This document shows positions 17,741 to 25,893 of a stretch of 64,000 bases of DNA, piece after piece. A program made the position numbers and the translations under genes. This DNA comes from Nocardioides sp. T2.26MG-1 (GTDB lineage: Bacteria > Actinomycetota > Actinomycetes > Propionibacteriales > Nocardioidaceae): contig NZ_CATNLZ010000003.1 in the NCBI RefSeq assembly GCF_950101795.1, forward strand, positions 1-64,000, written 5' to 3'. Positions within the stretch are counted from its first letter, which is position 1, and the number at the start of each line of letters is the position of its first letter. The notes beneath the pieces were generated by a model. That model saw only the letters and a program-made list of their open reading frames with translations. It did not search any database and was not told the origin of the DNA.

Positions 17741-18345
17741 CGCCCCTGGCGGCGGCGATCACGGTCGCTGCATCGGTCGCGTTGGGAGGCTGTCGGACTA
17801 GCGACCACGACCCCACCCCGTCTCCGCCGCCGACGACAGCGTCGTCTGCAGACGCCCACGAATGCGACTTCGCACCGGGATCCGGGCCTGAGAAGGCTGG
17901 CGGCCCGCTTCAGTACGCCACGAGCGGAATCACCCTCGCTCGGACCTATGTCAAGCCGGGGACCTTTCAAGACGCCGGGATCGTTCAACTCCTCAACAAG
18001 AGCAACACCCCGGCGCTCATCACCGACGTCGACCTGGTGCCGCAACCCCCGTCATCGCCGCTCGCCTTCAAGGGGGCCTTCGTGCGGGCCAGCTACGGAT
18101 ACCTGGAGTTCCTGAAGCCACGGAACCGCAGCTCCTACAAGCCCGCCCGGGGCTACTGCGTTCACCCCACCGGCGAGAACGACCGTCCCGACGTGTTGGT
18201 GCTCCGGATCGGGCCCTCAAGGAACCCCGGTGGCGCCAAGTACAGCCAGAACAACAGCGTGAATGTGCACTACACAACGCCAGACGGGCAGCGCTACGTC
18301 GCCGTCTACCCGACGAGATTCCAGTACCCCAACCACGACGACTAG
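17728..18345 (+). CDS. Putative lipoprotein
   Basis: 205 residues from GTG 17728, overlapping the previous gene by 13 nt, so translation is probably coupled. The N-terminus has a lipobox (SVALGGC, acylated Cys near residue 22) followed by a Ser/Thr/Pro/Asp spacer (TSDHDPTPSPPPTTASS), pointing to an envelope-anchored protein. The rest is a soluble beta-rich domain (ITDVDLVPQPPSSPLAFKG, YVAVYPTRFQY) of unknown family. Codon use resembles its partner and not the cob genes. Confidence 0.75.
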   Translation: MPRLTPLAAAITVAASVALGGCRTSDHDPTPSPPPTTASSADAHECDFAPGSGPEKAGGPLQYATSGITLARTYVKPGTFQDAGIVQLLNKSNTPALITDVDLVPQPPSSPLAFKGAFVRASYGYLEFLKPRNRSSYKPARGYCVHPTGENDRPDVLVLRIGPSRNPGGAKYSQNNSVNVHYTTPDGQRYVAVYPTRFQYPNHDD

Positions 18346-18350
18346 GGATC

Positions 18351-18364
18351 GCAGGCGTGCCTGC
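18351..18364. terminator. Short hairpin between convergent genes
   Basis: GCAGGCGTGCCTGC is a perfect palindromic stem in the 30-nt gap between the lipoprotein gene (ends 18345) and bluB (ends 18376). A plausible bidirectional terminator; short, so only moderately sure. Confidence 0.4.
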
Positions 18365-18375
18365 CCGGTGCGGAG

Positions 18376-18996
18376 TCAGGTAACTCCGTAGCGCTCGTCG
18401 TGCACCACCGCCGACAACGGGCTGCGGCCGCGCCAGCCGAAGCGCTCGAGGTCCGGTACGTCGGGCAGCGCGTCGACCTCGCCCACGCAGAGCCACGCCA
18501 CCGGCCGCACGTGCTTGGGGAAGCCGACCAGGTCGCGCAGGAACTCCTCGCGGTAGAAGCTCACCCAGCCCACGCCGAGCCCCTCGGCGGTCGCGGCCAG
18601 CCAGAGGTTCTGGATCGCCAGACACACCGAGTAGAGCCCGGTGTCCGCGATCGCGTGCCGCCCCAGCACCTGCTGCCCCGCGGTCGTCGGGTCGTAGCCG
18701 ACGACCACCCCGAGACCGGACTCGACGATGCCCTCGACCTTGATGCGGGAGAACGTCTCGGCCCGCTCGCCCTCGAGCGACGAGGCGAAGACCTGGCGCT
18801 CGGTCTCCACGTGTGCGTGGAAGGCGCGCAGCGTCCCGGGGTCGCGGACGGTCACGAACACCCACGGCTGCGACATACCCACGCTCGGCGCCCGGTGCGC
18901 CGCACCTAGCACACGCTCGAGGATGTCGGGCTGCGGTGGCCCGGTGAACTCGGCGCGGGTGTCGCGGCGGCGGGCGATGGCGTCGTACAGATCCAT
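18376..18996 (-). CDS. bluB: 5,6-dimethylbenzimidazole synthase BluB
   Basis: 206 residues. It cleaves reduced FMN with O2 to make 5,6-dimethylbenzimidazole, the lower ligand of B12. This nitroreductase-fold enzyme is marked by IARRRDTRAEFTGPPQP, AAHRAPSVGMSQPWVF and GLGVGWVSFY. Length is normal for BluB. It begins 7 nt after the cobM stop and is the last gene of the cobG-H-I/J-M-bluB operon under riboswitch 3. An oxygen-dependent lower-ligand route fits the oxygen-dependent (cobG-type) corrin pathway. Confidence 0.93.
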   Translation of the reverse strand: MDLYDAIARRRDTRAEFTGPPQPDILERVLGAAHRAPSVGMSQPWVFVTVRDPGTLRAFHAHVETERQVFASSLEGERAETFSRIKVEGIVESGLGVVVGYDPTTAGQQVLGRHAIADTGLYSVCLAIQNLWLAATAEGLGVGWVSFYREEFLRDLVGFPKHVRPVAWLCVGEVDALPDVPDLERFGWRGRSPLSAVVHDERYGVT

Positions 18997-19003
18997 GGCG
19001 TCC

Positions 19004-19750
19004 TCAGGCTCTGTGACGGGCCGGGCTGTAGAGGAACGACTCGCCCGCGGCCGCGTCGTCCGCCAGCGCGCGGCCGACCAGGATCAGCGCGGCCTGCCGG
19101 AGCCCGGCGTCCTCCACGAGGTCCGCGATCGAGCCGACAGAGCCGCGGAGGACGAGCTCCTCGGGCTGGCTGGCCCGGTGCACGACGACCACCGGGCAGT
19201 CCGCGCCGACGACGTCGGCCAGCTCGGCCATCAGCTCGCGGACGCGGGTGATCGCCAGGTGCAAGACCAGCGTCGCCCCGGTCGCGGCGAACGCCGTGAG
19301 CGACTCCCCCGCGCCCATCGACGTCGACCGGGCCCGGGTGCGGGTGAGCACCACCGACTGCGCGACCTCGGGCACCGTCAGCTCGCGGCCGACGAGCGCC
19401 GCGGCGGCGGCGTACGCCGGCACGCCCGGCGTCACCTGCCAGCCGACGCCCGCGGCGTCGAGCCGTCGGGTCTGCTCGTGCAGCGCCGAGTACAGCGACG
19501 GGTCGCCGGACGTCAGCCGCACCACCTGCTCCCCTGCCCGCGCCGCGGCCACGAGCTCTGCGGTGATCTGGTCGAGGTCGAGGTGCTGGGTGTCGACGAG
19601 GCGGGCTTTCGGGCCGCAGTGCTCCAGGACCGCGGGGTCGAGGTAGGTGCCCGGGTAGAGCACGACGTCCGCGGCGGCCAGCAGCCGCGTGGCCCGGACG
19701 GTGAGCAGGTCGGCGGCGCCCGGGCCGCCGCCGACGAAGTGGACGCTCAC
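19004..19750 (-). CDS. cobM: Precorrin-4 C11-methyltransferase CobM
   Basis: 248 residues, tetrapyrrole methylase fold. Motifs: HFVGGGPGAADLLTVRATRL, VVLYPGTYLDPAVL, VRLTSGDPSLYSALHEQ and the P-x-V-P segment QVTPGVPAYAAAAALVG. It methylates precorrin-4 at C11. GTG 19750 overlaps the cobI/J stop as GTGA. The longer open frame upstream is antisense noise without protein features. Confidence 0.94.
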   Translation of the reverse strand: MSVHFVGGGPGAADLLTVRATRLLAAADVVLYPGTYLDPAVLEHCGPKARLVDTQHLDLDQITAELVAAARAGEQVVRLTSGDPSLYSALHEQTRRLDAAGVGWQVTPGVPAYAAAAALVGRELTVPEVAQSVVLTRTRARSTSMGAGESLTAFAATGATLVLHLAITRVRELMAELADVVGADCPVVVVHRASQPEELVLRGSVGSIADLVEDAGLRQAALILVGRALADDAAAGESFLYSPARHRA

Positions 19751-21252
19751 CGGACGTACCGCGGGGTCCACACGCCCGCCGCCGACACCCGGGTCGCCGA
19801 GGAGCCGACGATCAGCAGGCAGCGCATGTCGATCGTCGCCGGGTCGAGCTCGCCCAGCGTGGTGACCTCGAGCGCCTCGCCGGGTCGCCCGACGTCGCGA
19901 CCCACGACGACCACGGTGTCGGGCTTGCGGTGCTCGAGCAGCACGTCGCGAGCCGTCGCCACCTGCTCGGTGCGCGACCGCGAGGCCGGGTTGTAGATCG
20001 CGAGCACAAGGTCGGCCTCGGCGACCGCGCGCAGCCGGCGCTCGACGACCTCCCACGGCTTGAGCCGGTCCGAGAGGCTCAATACGGCGAAGTCCGCGCC
20101 GATCGGCGCACCGGCCCGCGCCGCCACCGCCTGCACGGCACTGACGCCGGGCAGCACCCGCAGGCGGACCTCGGCGTACGCCGGGTCCTCGGCGGCCTCG
20201 AACACCGCGGCCGCCATCCCGAACACGCCGGCGTCCCCGCCCGAGACCACCGCGACCCGCTCGCCGCGCCGCGCGAGGTCCAGCGCGTGCCGGGCCCGGT
20301 CGACCTCGACGGTGTTGCCCGACGCGTGCCGGGTCAGGCCGGCCCGCTGCGGCACCCGGTCGACGTAGGGCCCGTAGCCCACGACGTGGTCGACCTCGTC
20401 GAGCGCCGCGCTGACCTCGGGGGTCAGCCAGCCGTCGGGGCCCGGGCCGAGCCCGACCACGAGCAGCTCCGCGGCATCCGCCGCGGGGCGCTCGGCCACG
20501 GGCGCCGGCACCGCGTCGCGCGAGCGGGCCCCGTTGAGGCTGTCGCCGGTGACCACCACGAGCGAGAAGTACGGCACGGTGTCGGCGTCGACCTCGGCCA
20601 CCGGCCGCCACCGCTGCTCGGGCATCGAGGCGCGCTCGACGTACAGCGCGTGGTCGAGCCGGCCGGCCGCGGCCAGGGCCCGCCGCACCGCCGGGAACGT
20701 CCGGCCGAGCTTCATGATGATCGCGCCGTCGGTGCCGGCCAGCCGTCGCGCGAGCTCCGGCTCGGGCAGGGTGCCGGGCAGCACGGTGAGCACGTCGTCC
20801 TGCCGCACCAGCGGGCTCGCGACGTACGCCGTCGCCGCCAGGAAAGCCGGCACGCCTGGCACGATCTCGGTCTCGTAGCGCGCCGAGAGCCGGTCGTGCA
20901 TGTACATGTAGGACCCGTAGAACAGCGGGTCGCCCTCGGCGAGCAGCACCACGTCGCGGCCGGCGTCCAGGTGCGCGGCCAGCCGCGCGGCCGCCTGCTC
21001 GTAGAACTCCGCCATCGCGCCGGCGTAGCCGCCCGGGTGGTCGGTGGTCCCGGTGGTGACCGGGTAGGTCAGCTCCTCCTCGACGACGCCGGCCGGGAGC
21101 AGGTCGGCGGCGATCCGGCGCGCGTTGGACCGCTTGCCCGCGGCAGCGTGGTACGCGACGACGTCGGCCGCCGCGATCAGCCGGGCGGCCTTGCGGGTGA
21201 TCAGCTCGGGGTCGCCGGGACCGACGCCGACCCCGCTGAACCGGCCGGTCAC
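19747..21252 (-). CDS. cobIJ: Precorrin-2 C20-methyltransferase / precorrin-3B C17-methyltransferase fusion
   Basis: 501 residues with two complete tetrapyrrole methylase domains. Residues 1-245 are CobI (FSGVGVGPGDPELITRKAAR, LLAEGDPLFYGSYMYMHDRL, IVPGVPAFLAATAYVASPLV). A short Ala/Pro linker leads to residues 265-501, CobJ (LVVGLGPGPDGWLTPEVSAA, VVSGGDAGVFGMAA, AIYNPASRSRTEQV). It carries out the steps before and after CobG. This fusion is common in actinobacteria. GTG 21252 overlaps cobH as GTGA. Confidence 0.95.
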   Translation of the reverse strand: MTGRFSGVGVGPGDPELITRKAARLIAAADVVAYHAAAGKRSNARRIAADLLPAGVVEEELTYPVTTGTTDHPGGYAGAMAEFYEQAAARLAAHLDAGRDVVLLAEGDPLFYGSYMYMHDRLSARYETEIVPGVPAFLAATAYVASPLVRQDDVLTVLPGTLPEPELARRLAGTDGAIIMKLGRTFPAVRRALAAAGRLDHALYVERASMPEQRWRPVAEVDADTVPYFSLVVVTGDSLNGARSRDAVPAPVAERPAADAAELLVVGLGPGPDGWLTPEVSAALDEVDHVVGYGPYVDRVPQRAGLTRHASGNTVEVDRARHALDLARRGERVAVVSGGDAGVFGMAAAVFEAAEDPAYAEVRLRVLPGVSAVQAVAARAGAPIGADFAVLSLSDRLKPWEVVERRLRAVAEADLVLAIYNPASRSRTEQVATARDVLLEHRKPDTVVVVGRDVGRPGEALEVTTLGELDPATIDMRCLLIVGSSATRVSAAGVWTPRYVR

Positions 21253-21914
21253 TCCTCCTCCTGGGCGAGCGCGTTGAGGGCCGAGGACGTCATCGCGGAC
21301 CCACCGCGGCGGCCCCGGACGGTGACGTAGGGGAGGTCGATGCCGTGGGTGGCAGCGAGGTCGACCAGGGCCTGCTTGGACTCGGTGGCGCCGATGAACC
21401 CCACCGGGCAGCCGACGATCGCGGCCGGTCGCGGCGCCCCGTCGATCAGCATCTCGAGGAGGTGGAACAGCGCGGTCGGTGCGTTGCCGACGGCGACCAC
21501 AGCGCCCTCCAGCAGCGGCTCCCACAACGAGACCGCGGCGGCGGTGCGCGTCGTCCCCCACTCCTGGGCGAGCCCGGGCACCCGCGGGTCGTTGAGGGTG
21601 CAGAGCACCTGGTTGTCACCCGGCAGCCGGCTCCGCGTGACGCCGGTGACGACCATGGTCGCGTCGCACAGGATCGGCGCGCCCGCCTCGAGCGCGGACC
21701 GGGCGGCGGTCACGACCTCGGGGTGGACGACGAGGTCGTCGACGAGGTCGACCTGGCCGCTGCCGTGGATCATCCGCACCGCGAGCCGCTCGGCGCCGGC
21801 CGGCACCGCGGTGAGGTCGGCCTCGCGGCGGATGGTCGCGAACGACTCGAGGTAGATGTCGGCGCCGCGGTCGGCGTACGGGTAGTACCGGCGCGGCCGG
21901 CGCGGCGCGCTCAC
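21249..21914 (-). CDS. cobH: Precorrin-8X methylmutase CobH
   Basis: 221 residues. It moves the methyl group from C11 to C12, giving hydrogenobyrinic acid. Motifs: DIYLESFATIRREADL, the catalytic-His region AVRMIHGSGQVDLVDDL, ILCDATMVVTGV and VGCPVGFIGATESKQAL. Length is normal. GTG 21914 overlaps the stop of cobG (GTGA). Confidence 0.95.
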   Translation of the reverse strand: MSAPRRPRRYYPYADRGADIYLESFATIRREADLTAVPAGAERLAVRMIHGSGQVDLVDDLVVHPEVVTAARSALEAGAPILCDATMVVTGVTRSRLPGDNQVLCTLNDPRVPGLAQEWGTTRTAAAVSLWEPLLEGAVVAVGNAPTALFHLLEMLIDGAPRPAAIVGCPVGFIGATESKQALVDLAATHGIDLPYVTVRGRRGGSAMTSSALNALAQEEE

Positions 21915-22771
21915 CGGGCCTGCTCCGGGACCAGCACCCCGTGCCAGGGCGTGACGACCAGCTCCGGCGCGGCGGCGGTCAGCCGCTCCACCGCGCCGCG
22001 GCCGAGCCCGGCCTCGGGCACGGGGACGTGGGTCCCTCCCGGCACCGGGCCGAACGCGAGCGCCGGCAGCGGTGGCGGCAGGTCCGGGTGGCGTGGGTAC
22101 GCCGGCGCGAGGGGCACCGGCAGCTCCCGGACGTGCCACGGCACCTGCTCGCCCTCGCCCCGCACCTGCAGGAAGCGCCGGGCCAGGTCGGCCAGCCGCC
22201 GGGGTGCGTCGGCCAGCAGGACCACCGGCCCCCACCCGCCGCCGACCCGCAGCTGGGCGCGATCGCCGTCGAGCACCACGAGCCCGAGGTCGCAGGGTCG
22301 GTCGACGAGGTCGCCGCGGCCGTCGTCGAGCACGAACAGGAAGCGTCCCGGGAGCCGGCCGAGCTGGGGGTCGGCGCACAGCTCGCGGTCCAGCGCCGCG
22401 ACGGCCGGCCGGAGGTCGCACCTGCCGGCGGCGAGGCCCGTCTGCGGCGAGGCCATGATGTTGCGGGCCAGGTCGTGGGCACGGCTCGGCAGCAGACCGG
22501 TGGCCTCCACGGCCGCCAGCACGTGGTCGGGCAGGTGTCCGGGATGGTCGTCGGTGCCGGGCAGGGCCCGCACCTGCAGGTTGGCGCGGCCGGTCACGTG
22601 CACGTGCCCGTCGCCGTACTCCTCGGCGAGGTCGACGAGCGCCCGCAGGGACGGCGAGGGGACGTGCCCGCCGGGGAGCCGGAGCCGCACCAGCAGCCCG
22701 TCGTCGGCGGTCCAGGGGCGCAGTGCGCCGGGGCATCGGTCGGGACGGAGACGGTCCACGGGAGTCACCAC
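21911..22771 (-). CDS. cobG: CobG-like precorrin-3B synthase lacking the C-terminal Fe-S domain
   Basis: 286 residues; classical CobG proteins have about 370-460. The N-terminal ferredoxin-like siroheme/corrin-binding half is clear (GLLVRLRLPGGHVPSP, HVHVTGRANLQVRAL, DLARNIMASPQTGLA), and the sequence follows the family through LVVTPWHGVLVPEQAR. It then stops just where full-length members continue into the cysteine motifs that hold the [4Fe-4S] cluster. The four cysteines present (13, 118, 132, 160) do not form that pattern. cobH starts at once, so no remnant remains downstream. GTG 22771 or GTG 22768 start; first gene of its operon. Confidence 0.85.
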   Translation of the reverse strand: MVTPVDRLRPDRCPGALRPWTADDGLLVRLRLPGGHVPSPSLRALVDLAEEYGDGHVHVTGRANLQVRALPGTDDHPGHLPDHVLAAVEATGLLPSRAHDLARNIMASPQTGLAAGRCDLRPAVAALDRELCADPQLGRLPGRFLFVLDDGRGDLVDRPCDLGLVVLDGDRAQLRVGGGWGPVVLLADAPRRLADLARRFLQVRGEGEQVPWHVRELPVPLAPAYPRHPDLPPPLPALAFGPVPGGTHVPVPEAGLGRGAVERLTAAAPELVVTPWHGVLVPEQAR

Positions 22772-22811
22772 GTTCTGAGTCCGGGTCCGTTCGCGGGACC
22801 CACAGCGACCC

Positions 22812-23008
22812 GGCGACGGGCGTCGCCAGGGCCAGCAGGTCTTCGGACTCGGATCATCCGGGCGAGGACGCCTTCCCAGGGCGGATGCCCCAGTGGCTGC
22901 CGTTGCCGGCGTGTCCTTCCCGTCCCCTCACCGCTGCGCGTCAGCTCCGGATTCGCACCGGATTCCCTGACTCCGTGTGGCGGAGTACGACTGGCTGCAG
23001 GGAGAGTA
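22812..23008 (-). promoter_or_regulatory. Cobalamin riboswitch 3 with promoter, upstream of the cobG operon
   Basis: On the minus strand TACTCT (23008-23003) is a likely -10. The conserved core AGGGAATCCGGTGCGAA, TCCGGAGCTG and CGCAGCGGTGAGG lies around 22926-22969, and CGAGTCCGAAGACCTGC near 22836-22852. Two further stems, GGCGAC/GTCGCC (22812-22827) and GGGTCC/GGACCC (about 22780-22802), stand between the aptamer and the GTG and may form the expression platform. Confidence 0.9.
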
Positions 23009-23022
23009 CCGCGCCCCGGTCC

Positions 23023-25254
23023 TCAGCGGGCGAGGCGCCCGCGCAGCACCAGGTCGCGCGACGAGGTGCCGACGGCGACGCCGTACGTGCCGGGCACGAC
23101 GACCCACCGGTCGCGGCGCGTGCTCCACACCGAGAAGGCCCGACGGTCGAGGGCCAGGCTCACCCGGCGCGACTCCCCCGGCTTCAGCGTCAGCTTGGTG
23201 AAGCCCTTGAGCTGTCGCGGCGGCTCGCCGGCCCGCTTCGGCGCCGAGAGGTAGAGCTGCGGCACGACGGCGCCGGTACGACGGCCGGTGTTGCGCACCA
23301 CGAAGCTGACGCGTGCGCCGCCGGCCGTGGGGCGCACGGCGAGGTCGCGGAAGCCGAACGTGGTGTAGCCGAGGCCGTAGCCGAACGGGAACAGCGGCCT
23401 GGTGCCGGTGGCGTCGTACCAGCGGTAGCCGACCAGCAGGCCCTCGTCGTAGCTCTCCTTGCCACCGACACCCGGGTACTCCTCGGGCTTGAACGGGTGC
23501 TGGGCCTCGTCGACCGGGAACGTCTGCGGCAGCCGGCCGCCGGGCTCGCGGACGCCGTAGAGCACGTCGGCCAGGGCGTTGCCGTGCTGGAGGCCGCCGT
23601 ACCACGGCACGAGCACCGCACCCGCGTCCGGCAGCCACGGCATCCGCACCGGGGCGCCGACGTCGAGCACGACCACCGTGTCGGGGTTGGCGGCGGTGGC
23701 CGCGGCGATCATGTCCTCCTGCTCGATCGGGATGGCCTGGCAGAAGACGGTCAGGCACGCGGCCGGTCGCAGCCCGAGGTCCGCGCGGTCGGTTCCCTCG
23801 CTGGAGCCGTCGGTGGCGACCACGACCACGACGTCGGCGGCGGCCGCGGCGGCCCGGGCGTCGACGACGTTGGAGCCCTCGACGTACACCACCCGGTCAC
23901 CGCGCTCGAGCGCGGCGCTGGTGATGCCCTCGAGCGGGGAGACGACGCGCGGCGGCAGGCCGCTGCCGTGCGAGGAGCCGCCGCCGGACACGGCGTTGGC
24001 GGCACCGACGGGGTTGGCCGCCCAGCCGATCACCGCGATCGTGCGGCCGCCCTCGACCGGCCGGAGCGGGAGCAGCCGGTCGCGGTTCTTCAGCATCACC
24101 GTCGCGTCCGCGGCGGCGCGGCGCGCGACCGCGAGGTGCTCGGGAGTGGAGACGTCGGAGAGGAACGGCTCCGCCCCGGGCGACACCGGGTCGTCGAAGA
24201 GCCCGTGCTCGAACATCGGGCGCACGATGTTGCGGACCATGCCGTCGATCCGGGCCTGGCGCAGCTGCCCGTCATCGACGGCGGCCTGGAGCTGGTCGGC
24301 GCCGAAGTAGCGGCCCGCGCTGCCCGTCACCGGCGTCGCCGGCACCCCGGCGGCGAACGCGTGCATCTCCAGGTCGAGACCGGCGCGCGCCGACGGGGCG
24401 GTCGAGTGGACCGCGCCCCAGTCGGAGACCACGAACCCGTCGAAACCCCAGTCGTCGCGCAGGTAGCCGGTCAGGAGCTCGGGGTTCTCGCAGGCGTAGG
24501 TGCCGCCGACCCTGTTGTAGGAGCACATGACCGAGCCGACGTCGGCCTTCTTCACCGCGGCCTCGAACGCCGGCAGGTAGATCTCGCGCCGGGTGCGCTC
24601 GTCGACGCGCACGTCGACGGTCATCCGGTCGGTCTCCTGGTTGTTGAACGCGTAGTGCTTGGCGTCGGCGAGCACCGGGTGCGACTGGATGCCCTCGATC
24701 ACCGACACGGCGGTGCGGGACGCGAGGTAGGGGTCCTCGCCGAAGTACTCGAAGTTGCGGCCGTTGTACGGCGTGCGGGCGATGTTCATGCCCGGCCCGA
24801 GCATCACGTTGATGCCCTTGGCGAACGCCTCGGCGCCGATCGTGCTGCCGATCCGCCGCTGCAGGCCCCGGTCCCACGTGGCGGCCTGCGCGACCCCGGA
24901 CGGGAAGACCGTGGTGGCGATCTGCAGACCCGCGACACCGGACCCGGCGTCGCTCAGCACCAGGTCCGGGATGCACAGCTCCGGGATGCCGTCGACGTGG
25001 CCCGCCGTACCCCAGTAGGCGAACCACGGCGGGTCACCGAAGGTCAGCATGTGCAGCTTCTGGTCCTGCGTCATCGCGGCGACCAGCGCGTCGGCGCGCC
25101 GTGCCGCGGAGTCGGACGGGTCCATCCACGCCGCACACGGGTCGGCGCTCGCCGCGGCCCCGTCCGCGGCGCCGGCGACCAGGGCGGTGGGCGTGCCCAC
25201 CACGGTCAGCGCTGCGACCAGCGCGAGGATCTGTCGGCCACGGCTGCGGCGCAT
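23023..25254 (-). CDS. Secreted glycoside hydrolase family 3 beta-glucosidase-type enzyme
   Basis: 743 residues with a Sec signal peptide (RGRQILALVAALTVVGTPTA, cleavage near residue 36). The (beta/alpha)8 domain carries the GH3 signature with the nucleophile Asp278 in GFVVSDWGAVH, preceded by DAKHYAFNNQE. An alpha/beta sandwich follows (IAVIGWAANPVGAANAVSGG), and the C-terminus is a fibronectin-III-like domain (VSFVVRNTGRRTGAVVPQLY). The modular order is that of bacterial beta-glucosidases and beta-xylosidases. It probably trims plant or microbial glycans outside the cell. Monocistronic; exact sugar specificity cannot be read from the sequence. Confidence 0.93.
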   Translation of the reverse strand: MRRSRGRQILALVAALTVVGTPTALVAGAADGAAASADPCAAWMDPSDSAARRADALVAAMTQDQKLHMLTFGDPPWFAYWGTAGHVDGIPELCIPDLVLSDAGSGVAGLQIATTVFPSGVAQAATWDRGLQRRIGSTIGAEAFAKGINVMLGPGMNIARTPYNGRNFEYFGEDPYLASRTAVSVIEGIQSHPVLADAKHYAFNNQETDRMTVDVRVDERTRREIYLPAFEAAVKKADVGSVMCSYNRVGGTYACENPELLTGYLRDDWGFDGFVVSDWGAVHSTAPSARAGLDLEMHAFAAGVPATPVTGSAGRYFGADQLQAAVDDGQLRQARIDGMVRNIVRPMFEHGLFDDPVSPGAEPFLSDVSTPEHLAVARRAAADATVMLKNRDRLLPLRPVEGGRTIAVIGWAANPVGAANAVSGGGSSHGSGLPPRVVSPLEGITSAALERGDRVVYVEGSNVVDARAAAAAADVVVVVATDGSSEGTDRADLGLRPAACLTVFCQAIPIEQEDMIAAATAANPDTVVVLDVGAPVRMPWLPDAGAVLVPWYGGLQHGNALADVLYGVREPGGRLPQTFPVDEAQHPFKPEEYPGVGGKESYDEGLLVGYRWYDATGTRPLFPFGYGLGYTTFGFRDLAVRPTAGGARVSFVVRNTGRRTGAVVPQLYLSAPKRAGEPPRQLKGFTKLTLKPGESRRVSLALDRRAFSVWSTRRDRWVVVPGTYGVAVGTSSRDLVLRGRLAR

Positions 25255-25377
25255 CTCGGGGCTCCCGGTGGTGATGGCGTCCCGCCCGAACGGCGGAGGC
25301 GGCTCTCACCGTCGTAACGGCGGTGGTCCACCCGGGTCACGGTGTCGGTGCTCACAGCAGCCGGCGACCGGCCGGCA

Positions 25378-25863
25378 CTACTCCGCGCTGCGCTCCCCGT
25401 CGGTGCCGAAGCCGTCGAGGCCCTCCCGCTCGGCGAGGTCGAGCTGCTCCTGGAAGAGCGTGATCTGGAGCCCCGCGGGCGCCTCCATCCGCGAGTTGAG
25501 CGAGCGCCACGGGGTGACGGTGGGCTCCGCGACCAGGCGAGCGCCGTGCTCGACCAGGCGCCTCGTGCGGGACTCGGTGTCCTCGACCTCGAACGCGACC
25601 CGGATCTGACCGGCGGTCGGGTGCCCGACCTCCACCTCGTCGATCATCCGACGCTGCGCGGGGTTGGCGAGCTCGAGCGTCGCCCGGCCGGCGTCGAGGA
25701 TGCAGACCCGGGCGTCGCCCTCGCCCTCGAACGACGCCTGCTCCGCGAGCCCGAGGACGTCGCGGTAGAACCGGACCGCCTCCTCGTAGTCCTCGGCCTC
25801 CACGACGAGGCGGAGCTGGAGCACGGGCGGGACGGGGCCGGATGTGGGGTGCTGATCGCTCAT
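25378..25863 (-). CDS. VOC-superfamily protein
   Basis: 161 residues. It has the beta-alpha-beta-beta-beta glyoxalase module (LQLRLVVEAEDYEEAVRFYR, DVLGL; later IRVAFEVEDTESRTRRLVEHG and a C-terminal LQITLFQEQLDL). Met4 of the longer frame (ATG 25863) is preferred, since a TATCTT hexamer lies 7 nt upstream. No metal triad is evident. Substrate unknown; it may be a resistance or lyase-like protein. Confidence 0.8.
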   Translation of the reverse strand: MSDQHPTSGPVPPVLQLRLVVEAEDYEEAVRFYRDVLGLAEQASFEGEGDARVCILDAGRATLELANPAQRRMIDEVEVGHPTAGQIRVAFEVEDTESRTRRLVEHGARLVAEPTVTPWRSLNSRMEAPAGLQITLFQEQLDLAEREGLDGFGTDGERSAE

Positions 25864-25876
25864 GCCGGCCAAGATA
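25864..25876 (-). promoter_or_regulatory. Probable -10 element, leaderless geometry
   Basis: TATCTT on the minus strand (25876-25871) is followed by 7 nt and the ATG at 25863. Confidence 0.4.
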
Positions 25877-25893
25877 CGACGGCCGGCGACTGC

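Noticed and set aside
19004..20611. Extended N-terminus of cobM (535 codons)
   Set aside because: The first part is antisense or out of frame to cobI/J and lacks protein features; the GTG at 19750 gives the normal CobM length and a GTGA overlap.
22723..25317. Long plus-strand open frame opposite cobG and the GH3 gene
   Set aside because: Low-complexity Arg/Ala/Gly/Val-rich translation with no domain; a shadow of high-GC coding on the other strand, and it runs through riboswitch 3.
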